This document shows, in pieces, positions 31,130 through 42,464 of a stretch of 64,000 bases of DNA (position 1 is its first letter; every line of letters starts with the position of its first letter). Location of the stretch: assembly GCA_018398585.1 (NCBI GenBank), contig JAGTTD010000008.1, positions 25,443,172-25,507,171 of the forward strand. Direction: 5' to 3'. The stretch is from Simmondsia chinensis. Its lineage: Eukaryota > Streptophyta > Magnoliopsida > Caryophyllales > Simmondsiaceae. The notes below the pieces were generated by a model. The model was not told the origin of the DNA, made no database searches, and saw only the letters and a program-made list of their open reading frames with translations. The translations under genes were made by a program, and so were the position numbers.

Positions 31130-33725
31130 TTCTAACTCTTTTCCTTGCATATATGATGGCTTACTGGTTGATCTTATGCACAATTTTCTTAACGTTAGTC
31201 TACTATGTGAGAGAGTTTATCGTGTGCAATCTTGAGTCATTTAAATATGTAGTGCCGCATGCTTAAATAAATGAATTTTTACTTAATCAATTAGGATGTG
31301 ATAATATCTGTATGATCGATATTGAATGTACAAACCTTGTGAAATGTTCTAGTGTCTCAAATGAAAACGATAATTGGATTTGAAATAGAAGATTTGAATA
31401 TGCTAGTATGGAATTAATTTCAAAACCTTTGAAAAATGATCTTATTTGAAGACCACCAAAACCTAATCCAAAAAAGATCATATTCATGATGCACTTCAGT
31501 AAAGGAAAACAAACAAGATCTTCATTTAAACCCAATGATGTAGTTTCTATCTCAAGGCATCTTGAACTTTTATATATTGACTTGTTTGATCCTACTAGAC
31601 ATTTGGGCCATTGTGAAAAACAAATGGATTTGTAATTGTTGATGATTACTCTCATTTTTTCTTGGTGCTTATTCCTTTCTCATAAGAATGAAGCCTTTGA
31701 CAATTTCAAAAACTTTCACAAACAAGTGAAAAATGATAAATATTGAAAATTGTTTCAATTAGAAGTGATCATGAAAGGGAATTTGAAAAAGGCGACTTTG
31801 AAAAATATGCGATTAAAATGGAATCCACCATAATTTTTTGACTCCTAAAATTCCTCAATAAAGTAAAGTGGTTAAAAAAGTATCAAATTTGGAACTCTTG
31901 AACAAATGGAAAGAGTATTAATTTGTAAAAACAATTTGCAAAATTCTTTTTGGGCCGAAGCCATTAACACTGCTTGTTATATTCATAATAAGGCTTTGAT
32001 AAAGTTGATTTGAATTCAACAAAATATTGCATATTTAATTTGGGCATAAATGCTTTATCCATGACTATGGTTAAATTAATTTTGGTAAATTTGATCCAAG
32101 AATGGAGGAAGGTATATTCACCGGATATTTTCTTACTTGTAAAGCATATAAAGTCTATAGTAAAGGATCAATGGTAGTAGAAGAGTCTATACATGTCATA
32201 TTTATTAAAACAAACAACTTGTTCTCTAGAATTCCTTGGGATGATGATGATATAATGATCAAACTAACAAACATCACACCCTCATCCGAGAAGCAAGAAA
32301 ATGCTCAAGTTGAAGCTCCAATTGATGAACCGAAAGAAATGGTCGATAATATAGAATCAAAAGAGGATAGAAATTCTTGAAGGGTCACCTAACAAAACAA
32401 ATCATCGGTGATCCCTCCCAATGTGGTCAGAAATAAAGAAAGGGTAGTAACTAAAAGGTATGCCCAAGAAGAAGGTATATAGACCTTTGCACCCATTGTT
32501 AGAATAGAAGCCATTAGACTCTTATGCGCCTTTTCATTCAAAAAGTTTGTACTTTTTTAAATAGATGTGAAAAGTGCATGTTCAACTGGTTTGGTTGAAA
32601 AAGAAATTTATGTTGAACCACCACCCGGTTTTAAAGATGACAGATTTCCGAATCCTGGTTATAAACTCAAATAGTGCTCTTTATGGATTGAAGCAATCTC
32701 CTAGAGCTTGGTATGAAAAATGGAGTTCATTTTTAATGCGCTATGGATTTTTAAGAGGGAAGGTTAACACCACACTTTTAGTCACTCTAAAAATGATGCT
32801 CTCATTGTGCAAATTCATGTTGATAATATGAGTGCTTGGTGCTACTAACCCATCTTGTTGTGAAGAAATTGCAAGTCTTATGAGTAGGAAACTTGAAATA
32901 AGCATGATGAGAGAAATCAACTACTTCCTTGGATTGCAAATGAAGCAAAGTAAGGAAGGAATTTTCATCAAACAAGCCAAGTACATCAAGAAGATACTTA
33001 AGAAGTTTGGCATGAAAAATTTCAAAAGCGATTGCAACTCCAGTGAGCACAACACTCAAGTTATACATTGATGAAAAAGGTAAAATGAGGTGGATAAAAA
33101 GCCAAATAGAGGTATGATTCGATCCCTTGTTTACCATTCCACGAATAGACTTGATATTTTGTTTAATGTGGCGTATGTTGTTGATTTCATACATGTTGAA
33201 AAAGAATCACAATAATGTTTTGTGAAAATAATTTTTTTATTTTTTTTTTAATGCGTCGTTGGTACTTAGACTTGTTCTATACAAGTGTAATTTTGTAGAT
33301 CTAGTTCAACATAATAATGTGAATTTAATTGTTTCAAAGTGCACTAGAAATTGAATTGTGGAACTTGTCAACTTATTGGTCATGCGTTCGTGCCATGGTT
33401 TAAAAAAAAGGGGAACATTGCCTCATCCTTCATAAAGGTCAAATACATTACTTGTGCAAGTCAATGTGCTAAAATATCTTAGTTAATGCATGAATTTGAT
33501 GATTAAGGCATTCATATTGATCATGCTCTTATTAAGTATGATAATGCTATTACAATATGCTTAACCAAACCTCCGGCTCAACACTTTGGGACCAATCATA
33601 TAGAGGTAGACATTTTATGATTCGTGATCATGTGCTTAAAGGAGATGTCGTAAAATTTGTGCCCACAATTGATCAACAACTAAATAATTTTACTAGGCCT
33701 TTATATGGAACTAACGGGTGATACT
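31130..33725 (+). pseudogene. copia D pol, heavily decayed
   Basis: Only traces: an integrase piece with LLYIDLFDPTRHLGH (~31570) and WAEAINTACYIHNKALI (~31950), a capsule of KGSMVVEESIHVIF near 32160, RT pieces IDVKSACSTGLVEKEIYVEP (~32560) and HVDNM where YVDD should be (~32816), NYFLGLQMKQSKEGIFIKQA (~32920), and RNase H traces GHAFVPWFKKKG and PPAQHFGTNHIEVD (~33385-33615). Frames change repeatedly. No enzyme could be made. Confidence 0.82.
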
Positions 33726-34695
33726 AAAAGAAGGATTCACATGGTGAAATATATTACCTGTATATGTTAATTTCAACTCTCAAAGGTTTAACATGGTGGC
33801 ATACAGTTGTCCAAGTAGTCTTATCCAATCTAATGGATATCAGTGCTTGGAAACCGTTTCTTTAAAGGAAACACCAAAATAGAGTTACCTTCGATCTTTG
33901 CAATGGTTGTTTAACTTGAATATTCTTTCACATTCTTGTTCATGACTTCGATCAAAGTTGCAAATGTGTTACGAGAATTGCAAAACTTTAAGTTTAAAAA
34001 TCTTGTTTTGTGACAAAAATTTCATGCTCGCCTTATTGAGGCATATGGAAATATTAAAGAAAGAAAAAGGGGTTAAAACATTATATCACAAAAAGGAGGT
34101 GAAACTGTCCTTAACATATCGAGTTGCATATGTAAAAAATATTTTTACATTTTGAACTTTAATGTATAAATCCCCTCTCTTATTGCTTTTTGTTGATGAC
34201 AAAGAGGGAGAGAGATTGGTGTTGTTTATGTCAGTTTGAACATCGGACTAATCTTTCTTTATCAAAATATGTGCTATATCATGATTAGAGAGAAATATCA
34301 AACACATTGCATTGAATTCATTTATTTTATTTTTGTTGATAACAAAAGGGGAGAGAAATTAGTTTTTAGTTGATTCATGCTTAATTGTGCCATGCTACAA
34401 AGATGATGCTAGATGTAAGTTAATTGAACATCTAACCTCTAGAATGAATCTATCGTGGCATGAAGTTTGTGTTTGATTGTGAAATGTTAAACATGATGAT
34501 AATGTTAACCTAATGTATAATTCCTAAAATGTATCAACCTAGGGGGGAGCAATTGAGTTTGAACCTTAATCTTGATATAAATTGCTCCTTGAGTTCATGG
34601 TAATGTGTAAGCTTTGTTAAGTGAATAATTTATGATGAATTCTATACTTCACCTTTCACATTTCCAAGAGAAAACACCAAATGTTTGTCATTGTC
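33726..34695 (+). other. Region between pol and 3' LTR of copia D, no gene
   Basis: About 1 kb of AT-rich sequence with no motif I recognise. SIRE-type elements can carry an envelope-like ORF here; I see no trace of one. Confidence 0.6.
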
Positions 34696-34709
34696 AAAAA
34701 GGGGGAGAT

Positions 34710-36245
34710 TGTTGGCCCTAAAGCCATTTATATTGAAATTTTGATGATAATAACCATTTAATGAGTCATTTTGTTTAAATTATTCTAAACTTGTTTCTAA
34801 GTGACTCGTAAGAAAGTTAGGAAAAATCAAGGCTAATCATGTTGATATTGAGCCTTTTAAGTTGATGAATCAAGAGCAAAAGGGATCAAAGTTCAGAGGA
34901 AGATTCATCCAAATTGAAGAGAGAGTGATCCAAGTCCAAGTACCCAGAAGTTATTTATTTTTATTGTCTAGGATTTAGGATCGAGGTATATCAATTGAGT
35001 CAAAATCTTAATATTGATACATGATGCTTTAATAAAAATGTTTTTGAAATATTTTTGAAATTTGATTTCCAAATTTTATTAAAAAAAATTCAAGTCAAAA
35101 TTTAAACCAATCCAAGTTGTCAATAAAAATATTTTTTAAGATTGGTATTTTGAAAAACAAGATCAAATCAAATAAGATAAATTTTAAATGGGTGACTATT
35201 TAGCTTGATTCATTCATTCAATCATGATCAAAGCTAACAAGAAAATTAATTCAAAATTTAAGCTAATATGGAAATCAATTAGTCAATCAATTAATCAATC
35301 AATTTATTTAGCTAATATGGTAAATCAGCCCATCAATCAAGCTAATTGATCAAAAACGTGCAAATTTACCTAGGCATGCTGAGTGTCAACACATAGAAGG
35401 TATGTGCCGACACACAGGCCTACAGTAGCCATTGGGAGCTGCTGTGTGTTGACACATAGATCAAAAAAAGCTCAAAACGGCTACTTTTGACTTCATTTCT
35501 TTCCTAATCTTTTTTTTTCAACTTTTTGAACATCCCCTAGGCCCTCATTTTTCTATGAATAGGGGTTGAATGCTTTGGTTCAAATCATCCAATACTCTCT
35601 AAAGCATTCTTTGTCAAAAATGTCCTTACATTCTTATTCTTTAACGATTTGATTTCAAGTTTTGGTTTAAGTTCTTTTTCTTTTTTTTTTTTTTTTTGCA
35701 TCTAGTTCTCTTTATTGTTGATCATTGAGCTTAATCGGAATTTCCTTAGCTTTGGCTAAGCTTGATCAAGTGTCAATTTACTCCTGAAAGAATGAAGAAT
35801 TTGAATGCTTTAATTCTTTCGTTGCATTAATTCATTTCACTATAAAAGGTTAGTCTTGAGCCTACATATAAAAAGGCTGGTTGTAAAGATTGGATCCCGA
35901 GCCTACGGTTACAAAAGGATCGATTATAAAAGGTTGGTCTTAAGCCTACGTATAAAAAGGCCGATTGTAAAAGTTGGATCATAAGCCTGTTTTTAAAAAG
36001 GATTATCAAGCTTAGTTAAATGCTCAAGTGACCAAGAGTAGTCACTTGAGAAGTAGACTAGCTTCTTGTTTGGAAGTGAACCACTGTAAAACCTTTGTGC
36101 ACCTTTTTAATCTTGCCTTTATCTTTTTCATTTCATATTCATTGTCTAACTTTCAATAGCAATTTTTGGTTCATAAAGTTTAATTTTTCAATTATCACGA
36201 AAGAACCTAATTCACCCCCCTCTTAGGTTGCTTTTTGGGCCTTCA
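34710..36245 (+). repeat. 3' LTR of copia D
   Basis: 1536 bp, preceded by the purine tract at 34696-34709 and followed by ATATT. Its TATA box is mutated (CTATGAATA near 35556). It carries the same hairpin repeats and a shorter T-run. Confidence 0.93.
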
Positions 36246-36250
36246 ATATT

Positions 36251-37290
36251 GCACATTCTTCAAAGTGACATGAAATCAGTACTAGTCTATACATGGATAT
36301 CCCCTATCCCAACGATCTTAGCAACAATATCGTTACCCATTTTCAGAGTACCAAAGTAACCTACTTTGTATGTAGAAAAATGCTCTTTCTTTGGAACACA
36401 ATGACAAAAAGCACCAGAATCAACAATCCATTTAACATCAGGATCACTTATATGATTGCACTCACCATGAACACATAACAATATCTCCTGGTCATCATTT
36501 GCATCATCTATCACTGCAGCCACAGTCTTCTTATCAACTGCCTTTGTTTGACTTGTTTCACCTTTATGTTCTTTTATCAGATGAAAACGATCTCTTCTTA
36601 GGTGTCCATTTTATGATCAGCACTCTAGTCTATCTCCCTGGGACTTAGATCTGCCTCTGGACTCACCATGCCCCTTAGTCCTTCCACTCTTCATTCTACC
36701 TTGATTCTTTGTAACAAGTGCCTACGCATCAGCATCCATCTCTTTTCTTTGCATCTCCTCATTGAACAAGCAATCTTTAACAACACTTAAAAACAATTTT
36801 CCATCAGGAGCTGAGTTACTAACAGTTACTACTAGGGTCTCCCAACTATCAAGTAGAGAGCTCAAAAGGAACAAAGCCTGCAACTCATCGTCAAGAGTAA
36901 TTTTCATAATAGTCAATTGGTTAATAACATCATGAAATTCATTCAAGTGTTTTGCCATTGATCGTCCCTCTTTCAATTTCTCTTCTTAATCAGAAAAGCC
37001 TTATTACCGAGTCTTTCTTTGATACCGACTCTCTAAACTTTTCCATAATGTCTCCACATTAGTCTCCCGTGATATATGGTGAAAGACACTGAAATCTACC
37101 CACTGTCTAACTGTCTCAACAATTTCCTATTCAGTATCTCCAATTCTTTACTAATCAATTTTTCCGACCTACAACTAACTCCCTCAATCGAGTCATGTAA
37201 ATCTTTACAATAAAGTAGGTTCTCCATCATTGGCTTCCAAATTCAATAATTTTCACCGGTTAATTTTATCATACCACTAGTACCACCCAT
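36251..37290 (-). pseudogene. copia C gag and protease
   Basis: Start ATG at 37290 (MGGTSGMIKLTGENY), only 22 bp from the MULE. The gag core is readable (SMAKHLNEFHDVINQL, LDDELQALFLLSSLLDSW; 36976-36722) but broken by frameshift and stops upstream. The protease segment VKWIVDSGAFCHCVPKKEHF (36430-36370 region) keeps D-S-G. The reading is then cut at 36250 by copia D and resumes at 28208. Confidence 0.88.
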
Positions 37291-37419
37291 TATTATTCAC
37301 CCTAATAATGAAGAGTCAATTTTGGAAATAATATCTGAAAAAATAATGCTCAAAAAAAATAATTACTTTCATATGGCCCACATGTGCAAGGCGGGATATA
37401 GAATTATGCAATTATAAGA

Positions 37420-38374
37420 TCATTGCACTGCTTCCAACCATATGCCGCCAAGGTCAGCATATTTGGCATAGTGTAGTGCCACTTATCTAGTTTGACATTG
37501 TTGAGTAGCATTTTCCGAACCGTGTGATGCGCTAATTTGGGATGCAACTACGTATTCCAATCAATTCCAGTCTGTTTGTTGATTTACATGCTCTTGATCG
37601 ACGTGGTAAACATAGGGTCAATCGGGCAAGACATCATGAGGTGTATGTCATTGTGGGGTAGATGAGCAGAGTTCGTAGCACCTCCTCTCACAACACCTCT
37701 CCCCGATGACGACCTATACATGTCATGGTACCGACGCATCACATGGTTGAGAATAACCTCTCTTACTGAACATCCACGAGATGGCTATCTTCCAATTTAG
37801 TCAAATGAAGGCTTGCTTGTAAGTAGTTTGACCTTATTCTTGTAAATTTGAAGATTAATATTAAAAACATATTCTAATATTTATTTTTTCTATTGAACAG
37901 GCAACGACAATGGCTTGGATGGTCGATTTGAGTACGGGGGTTGTTCAAAATTAGGAGTTCACTGAAATGCAAGCTCAAATGAACGTGCTTGCTGTAAAGG
38001 AGATCAGGAGATGCGGACTTCAATGACTACAACATTTAGGATGAACCTATCTGCTCCAAGTGCCTTCTTCTGATAACTTTTCCTCATATTCTACAACTTC
38101 AACTTATGATGTTGGAGCCATGTTGAGAGGGACATGGGATCAACACGACGACAATCATCAACAATTTTAGGATGCCCCTTCTAAAAATGTTGATAAAGAT
38201 CTTATTCATGAAGAAAATATTATCCCTGAAGAAGATATTTTCCGACAACATCCTATACATGAAGATATGGGCAGGAGCAGAGGTAGAGGTAGGGATGGAG
38301 GTAGAAATAGAGGCAGGTGTGGAGGGAGAGATAGAGGCCTATGTAACAAACAAAGACGTCTATTTTTGCCTTAA
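37420..38374 (+). pseudogene. Plant mobile domain (PMD) gene carried by the MULE
   Basis: Exon 1 contains FDIVE, then HFPNRVMR and FG (with TAG and TAA where Trp and Gln are expected), DLHALDRRGKHRV, and DDDLYMSWYRRITW: the signature order of the aminotransferase-like plant mobile domain found in MAIN/MAIL proteins and in many transposons. A typical intron (GTAAGTAG...TTGAACAG, 37819-37910, 92 nt) follows. Exon 2 gives ATTMAWMVDLSTGVV and ends with an Arg/Gly-rich tail (RSRGRGRDGG...) and a stop at 38372-38374. Several frameshifts and stops show decay. A PMD with an intron inside MULE ends suggests a captured or MULE-associated gene. Confidence 0.78.
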
Positions 38375-38689
38375 ATTTGATATCTATGAAATTTTAATTT
38401 AAATGTTATATTTATGTTTTGTATACATACATTTTATTTGAATAAAAGATGTTCAATTTTCACGATTCACATGTGTGATGGTTTCTTCTCATAAACAACT
38501 GTATTGATATTGCGTAATTGTTTCTATCAATTGTCGATGTAGATATACTATAATTGGGTAGAGGACATCAATAGAATCGTTGTCATATATTAAGAAGTTG
38601 AAAACAGCGTGAATTGCATGAAAATAGGACACTGCAAGTTTTTTTTGTAAAATATTTCTTCAAAACAATATGAACTGAGAAAATAGCAT

Positions 38690-38990
38690 TTGTTAGTAAA
38701 CTGCGTTTCCGAAACGCGGTTTACCAACAGAAAGGATTAAGCCGCATTCCCGTAACGCGGTAACATAAATGTAAACCACATTATGGCAACATGGTTTAGT
38801 ATCAGAACAACAGCCTTTTAGTTCCTGTGAACCTCTAAGCCGAATTTCCTGAATGCGGTTAACCTCTATTTAAACCAAGTTCTCGGTACGCGGTTTACTC
38901 TCAAAACGATGTAAACCGCATTTGGCCTAAGGGTTTTGCTCTATTAAATTGCATTTTGGTAACGCGGTTTAATATAGGTTTAAGCACGGT
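38690..38990. repeat. AAACGCGGTTT-type repeats inside the MULE
   Basis: About ten short words related to AAACCGCGTT or AACGCGGTTTA in both orientations, spaced irregularly between the PMD gene and the right terminal repeat. CpG-rich against AT-rich surroundings. Confidence 0.6.
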
Positions 38991-39107
38991 TTATAGCTGC
39001 ATAATTCTATATCCCACCTTGCACACAGGGATCGTATGAAAGTAACTATTTATTTTAGCATTTTTTTCCAAACATTATTTCTGGAATCGACTCAGCAATG
39101 AACCCTA

Positions 39108-39119
39108 GCTCTGATACCA
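39108..39119 (-). other. Primer-binding site of copia C
   Basis: Minus strand TGGTATCAGAGC, a perfect match, three bases inside the 5' LTR end at 39123. Confidence 0.92.
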
Positions 39120-39122
39120 CTT

Positions 39123-39772
39123 TGTTGGGGTCTAGACACCTAAACCCAATTCAATCAACCACTCAAGCCAGTACTAATGACATATATAATCAAAGGGCAC
39201 ACCAATATTCCCAAATATCAATGACGAAATAAATATGCGGAACCTAAATTAACACCATATATAACGTGGAAAACCCTCCAAAATAGAGGAAAAAACCACG
39301 AGACAAACCTACAGCAAAATCCATTATAGAAAACAGCAATTGCAAAGTTTAAGGTTTCAAGATATTTACCCTAACTTGACACTTACAAGCAAATTGAGCG
39401 ATACAAGTATTACCTCCCTAGGCTCGAGAATAATTGATACTCCTGATCAATTCACTTTAAACAATGCCTAAAATTCCCGCTCCAACTTGCTCCAAGATCG
39501 AAACACGATCTCTACTGGAAAATATCGAAATTTCCGAATGTAACCACTGCCTCTCCCGTTCTCTCGTTTTGCTGCCGTCTCTGTTTCTTTTTGGTGTTAT
39601 ATATCCTTAACTCACAACACACACACACACACACATATTTACGAATCCAAAACCCTCATGCGTTTTTACAAACCAAAGTGCATGGGCTTAAGAGACCCAT
39701 AATTATTTCCCCTTTTTTGGTTAAATTATTATAACATGTGGCTTGGACCACCGATATATTATATACCCTACA
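39123..39772 (-). repeat. 5' LTR of copia C
   Basis: 650 bp. It includes an (AC)n tract near 39617-39635 that is absent in the 3' LTR and accounts for part of the length difference. Confidence 0.92.
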
Positions 39773-40200
39773 CCGCTGATAAGTCGTCCCAGCATTTTTC
39801 AACCCCATTGACATTAACTTATAGCTACATGTTGCTTTTCTTGTGATAAACAAAGTCTTTTCTTCGTCTGCTGGGTTCACCCAGATTTGATGATATCCGC
39901 AGAAAGCATCCATGAAGCTAAACAGTTCATTCATATGATAGAATCTACCAACTGATTAATATTCGGGTGGGGAAAAGAGTCATTTGAACACATTTTATTT
40001 GAATCGGTAAAATCCACACACATTCACTAGCTATCATTTGATTTCTTTACTAAAAAGGCGTTTGCTGGCCGATCTGGGTATTATCCTTCACAAATAAATT
40101 TGGACTTTACAAGTTTGGTGACCTCCATTTTTATCACTTCATTTCTCTAGATGTAGAAGCTTCACTTTCTCTATTTAATCAAAACTACCCTTGAGCCATT
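39773..40200 (-). pseudogene. Old gypsy RT fragment (proximal piece)
   Basis: The minus strand reads MCVDFTD near 40010, then FSFMDAFCGYHQIWVNPADE (39925-39870), SYKLMSMGLKNAGTTYQR up to 39773, where copia C cuts it. It resumes at 24650 (QLVNK). Same domain order as in gypsy 1 and gypsy 2 but more diverged. From 40200 to 40834 I see no recognisable coding sequence. Confidence 0.82.
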
Positions 40201-40834
40201 GAACTAACACGCTCAGTAATACCTGAGATTACTTCAACGACATAGGGAAATACATCGTAGATTTGTTTCAGTACTCGATGAAGCGCATCTTGGAATACCG
40301 CTGGCAGCCATGACCCTATCTTCACCATTTCTCCCCCTTAGACTTCAACTTCTTCCATTTTCAAGCGCAGTTTGGAATACCGCCGTCGTTGATATTGTAG
40401 CCATTACCTTCTTGGGTATTCTACATTGTCCCTGGTGGTCAATGATATTAATTATTCATTTTCCTAATCTTCCTTTTCCTTCCCCATAAACTTCGCTTGA
40501 CTTTCTTGAGCATGTCCCTTTATGACTCCACACCCCTGCGTCGTTTGCTTGTAAAACTAGTGGACGTCACACCATTCAGATTTGTTGCGCGACATAAACG
40601 TAGATCTTTGCATTATTGTTGGATTATAAAAGTAAATCTTTGCATCATTGTGGATTATAAATTTGCTTCCCTTTTTATCTGGTATTCGAGTTTTCTTACA
40701 TGAAAGCCCCGACTTAGATTATAAGAAGCGGCCCTGATATGGATTTGTCGACTAAATTCATTACATTTTTTTGAGATGTATTCGTTTGTCTTTCCCTATA
40801 GCTTGTCAATGGTCTGAGGAGGTTGATTTTTTCC

Positions 40835-42046
40835 CAACACTTAATCTAAAAATAACTTAACTATATGTCAATATATGAAAAAATTACCCAATTCTATTTT
40901 CTGACAAAAAAATAACCCAACTCTAGCTTTTCCACCAAAAATTAACCCAACTCTAACTTTTCCACTAAAAACTAACCAAACTCTAAAATTCATCTAAAAA
41001 TAACCCAACTCTAAAAATTTGATTTAGAAAATACTGAATTATGGTGCGCGGTATGATGCTTCGACAATATATTTTTTTTCTACGTATTTTTTGGTTGGCT
41101 TGCTCTCTGTACGGCTGCAAAAGAGCTAAGCCGACTCGAGAGCCTGTTTGACTCGGCTCATTAAGGGCTCGGCTTGGGTTCATCTAAGCCAATTCACGAG
41201 CCTGCTCGAATCTTTTAATGGTGGCTCGTTTAAATAAACGAGCCAAATCAAATCGAGGCCAACATGGCTCGAAAGGCTCACAACTCGGCTCGTTTAAGTG
41301 CTCATGAGCCGGCTTGATTATTGGCTCGTATGTCTACATTACGGAAATGAGTTACATGTATGGTTTTTTTTATTCCAATTTCCGTACATGATTTATTTTA
41401 TTACCCTTTTCTAAAAACCCAAGTAACAATAATTGTAAATGAGTTTGACAAACCTAATAAATGAGCTTGAAGAGCCTAGTAAATGCGTGCAATGAGTCGG
41501 CAAAACTCAAAGAGCTACGTTGCCAAATAATCAAGCCTAAATGACACTGATACCGAGCTGGTCTCATTTAGTAAACTAGTAGAGCCGAGCACATACATTT
41601 GGCTCGGATAGATAAATGATATCGATACGAAGCTAGTCTCATTTAGTTAACGAGCTGAGCAAAGCAGGCTGTGATTCGGCTCAGCTTGGCTCATTTGCAG
41701 CTCTAGTTCTCTTGTTGTATTCCTCTCTTGTCTTGCTTGTTCTTTACCATAGGATGTTGCCTTTTTGTAGGGTTGTACTCAATTATCAAAAAAATATATT
41801 TATAGTTTGGTTAGGTGGGAAAAGTAATTAAGCCATACCAAAAATATAGACGAAAAATATATTATCGGAGTGTCATACCATACGCCATGCTTAGCCACCA
41901 ATTCAGTATTTTTGTAAATTAATTTTAGAGTTTGATTATTTGTTGATAGAAAAGTTATAGTTGGGTTATTTTTTGGTTAGAAAATGGAGTTGGCTTATTT
42001 TATGGTATATTGACATATAATTGGGTTATTTTTAGATTAATTGTTG
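40835..42046. mobile_element. Fold-back MITE with long inverted repeats
   Basis: Arms of roughly 210-260 bp. The left arm begins CAACACTTAATCTAAAAATAAC and the right arm, reverse-complemented, CAACAATTAATCTAAAAATAAC. Both contain repeated AATAACCCAACTCTAA words and end near the GATAATATATTTTT / GACAATATATTTTT block. T-rich flanks hide the target duplication. No coding sequence. A hAT-like MITE (41110-41705) sits in its centre. Confidence 0.78.
41110..41705. mobile_element. hAT-like MITE, GCTCGNCTCG-rich, nested
   Basis: Ends TACGGCTGCAAA (left) and TAGAGCTGCAAA (right, reverse complement) fit the hAT terminal pattern TAGGGCTGCAAA. Inverted similarity continues (GAGCYAAGCYGA). Eight-bp flanks GCTCTCTG (41102-41109) and GTTCTCTT (41706-41713) match at 6 of 8, the hAT duplication size. 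The interior is a mosaic of GGCTCGTTTA and ACGAGCC words with no ORF. Confidence 0.75.
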
Positions 42047-42059
42047 ATTTTTTTTTTTT

Positions 42060-42464
42060 CCCTACCCAGACTCGAAATAAGAATGATTCGACCATTTTCA
42101 TTACATTGGCCTTGTATGCCTGATGCGGAATGTCGATAATTTCCACAGTAAATCTTCTCATGAAGTCCTATAAAGATTCAAATTCTCATTGTTCCAACTA
42201 TATCACTTGAGTAGTTGTCTTCTTCCTTCATTTGTTTCTCACTAAATGCGAGTAAAACATTTACATAACTTAGTAAAATCATTTATCAAACCTATAGGAA
42301 GTGGTGAAAACCACGATTTTGCAGCCCTTAAAGTGTTGCCAGGAAACATTTGCTGCATACTTCTTCTGAAGTGTTTTGTATATGCATTCTAGATTTTGAT
42401 CCTAACAAGTGATCTTCAAGGTCTCAAGTTCCATCCAATAAGTTTATGTTTTGAATTTTAACTT
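42060..42464 (-). pseudogene. Old gypsy gag fragment
   Basis: The minus strand from 42464 reads KVKIQNINLLDGT, DLEDHL, then CKCFLATL and later MKEEDNY, parallel to KVKIPNIEPFDGTQDPEDHL and KCFPTTLKG of gypsy 1 gag. Stops and shifts throughout. Copia E interrupts its 5' side at 42464; the continuation is at 48484 (FKNLVIPCGK). Together with 39773-40200 and 24490-24650 it forms one minus-strand gypsy. Confidence 0.8.

Larger units (their letters stand above)
28214..36245 (+). mobile_element. Copia retrotransposon D (SIRE-like), nested in copia C
   Basis: About 8.0 kb with long ~1.54-kb LTRs (28214-29751 and 34710-36245) beginning TGTTGGCCCTAAAGCC and ending TTGGGCCTTCA. Primer site CGGTATCAGAGC follows at 29754, and AAAAAGGGGGAGAT precedes the 3' LTR. 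The target duplication ATATT is exact (28209-28213 and 36246-36250). The long LTRs, the Glu-rich region after gag and the KKIWIPK word after the zinc knuckle resemble SIRE/Maximus copia elements. Coding regions are heavily decayed. It inserted into pol of copia C, just after the protease. Confidence 0.95.
37313..39093. mobile_element. Mutator-like element carrying a plant-mobile-domain gene
   Basis: About 1.78 kb with ~104-bp terminal inverted repeats: the left end GAGTCAATTTTGGAAATAAT (from 37313) matches the reverse complement of the right end, GAGTCGATTCCAGAAATAAT, and similarity continues through TTACTTTCATA and GTGCAAGGYGGGATATAGAA to ~37415 / ~38990. Nine-bp flanks AATAATGAA (37304-37312) and AGCAATGAA (39094-39102) match at 7 of 9, as for an old 9-bp MULE duplication. 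It sits between the primer site and gag of copia C. It has no transposase, only a PMD-type gene. Confidence 0.85.
24651..39772 (-). mobile_element. Copia retrotransposon C, minus strand, containing copia D and a MULE
   Basis: LTRs at 39123-39772 (5') and 24651-25288 (3') share TGTTGGGGTCTAGACAC (plus-strand view) through to CCACA/CTACA ends. A perfect primer site TGGTATCAGAGC (39119-39108, minus) lies inside the 5' LTR, and GGAGAGGGAGATT precedes the 3' LTR. The flanking duplication is CTGCT (24646-24650) versus CCGCT (39773-39777), one transition apart. Gag and protease lie at 36251-37290 and the rest of pol at 25310-28208, split by copia D. A MULE sits between primer site and gag. The element itself landed in the RT of an older gypsy. 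Confidence 0.93.

Noticed and set aside
33726..34695. Envelope-like gene of the SIRE-like copia D
   Set aside because: Region position fits, but no open frame, signal peptide or transmembrane segment is visible.
38172..38402. Independent small gene with Glu/Val-rich product
   Set aside because: It is an out-of-frame reading of the Arg/Gly-rich tail of the PMD pseudogene.
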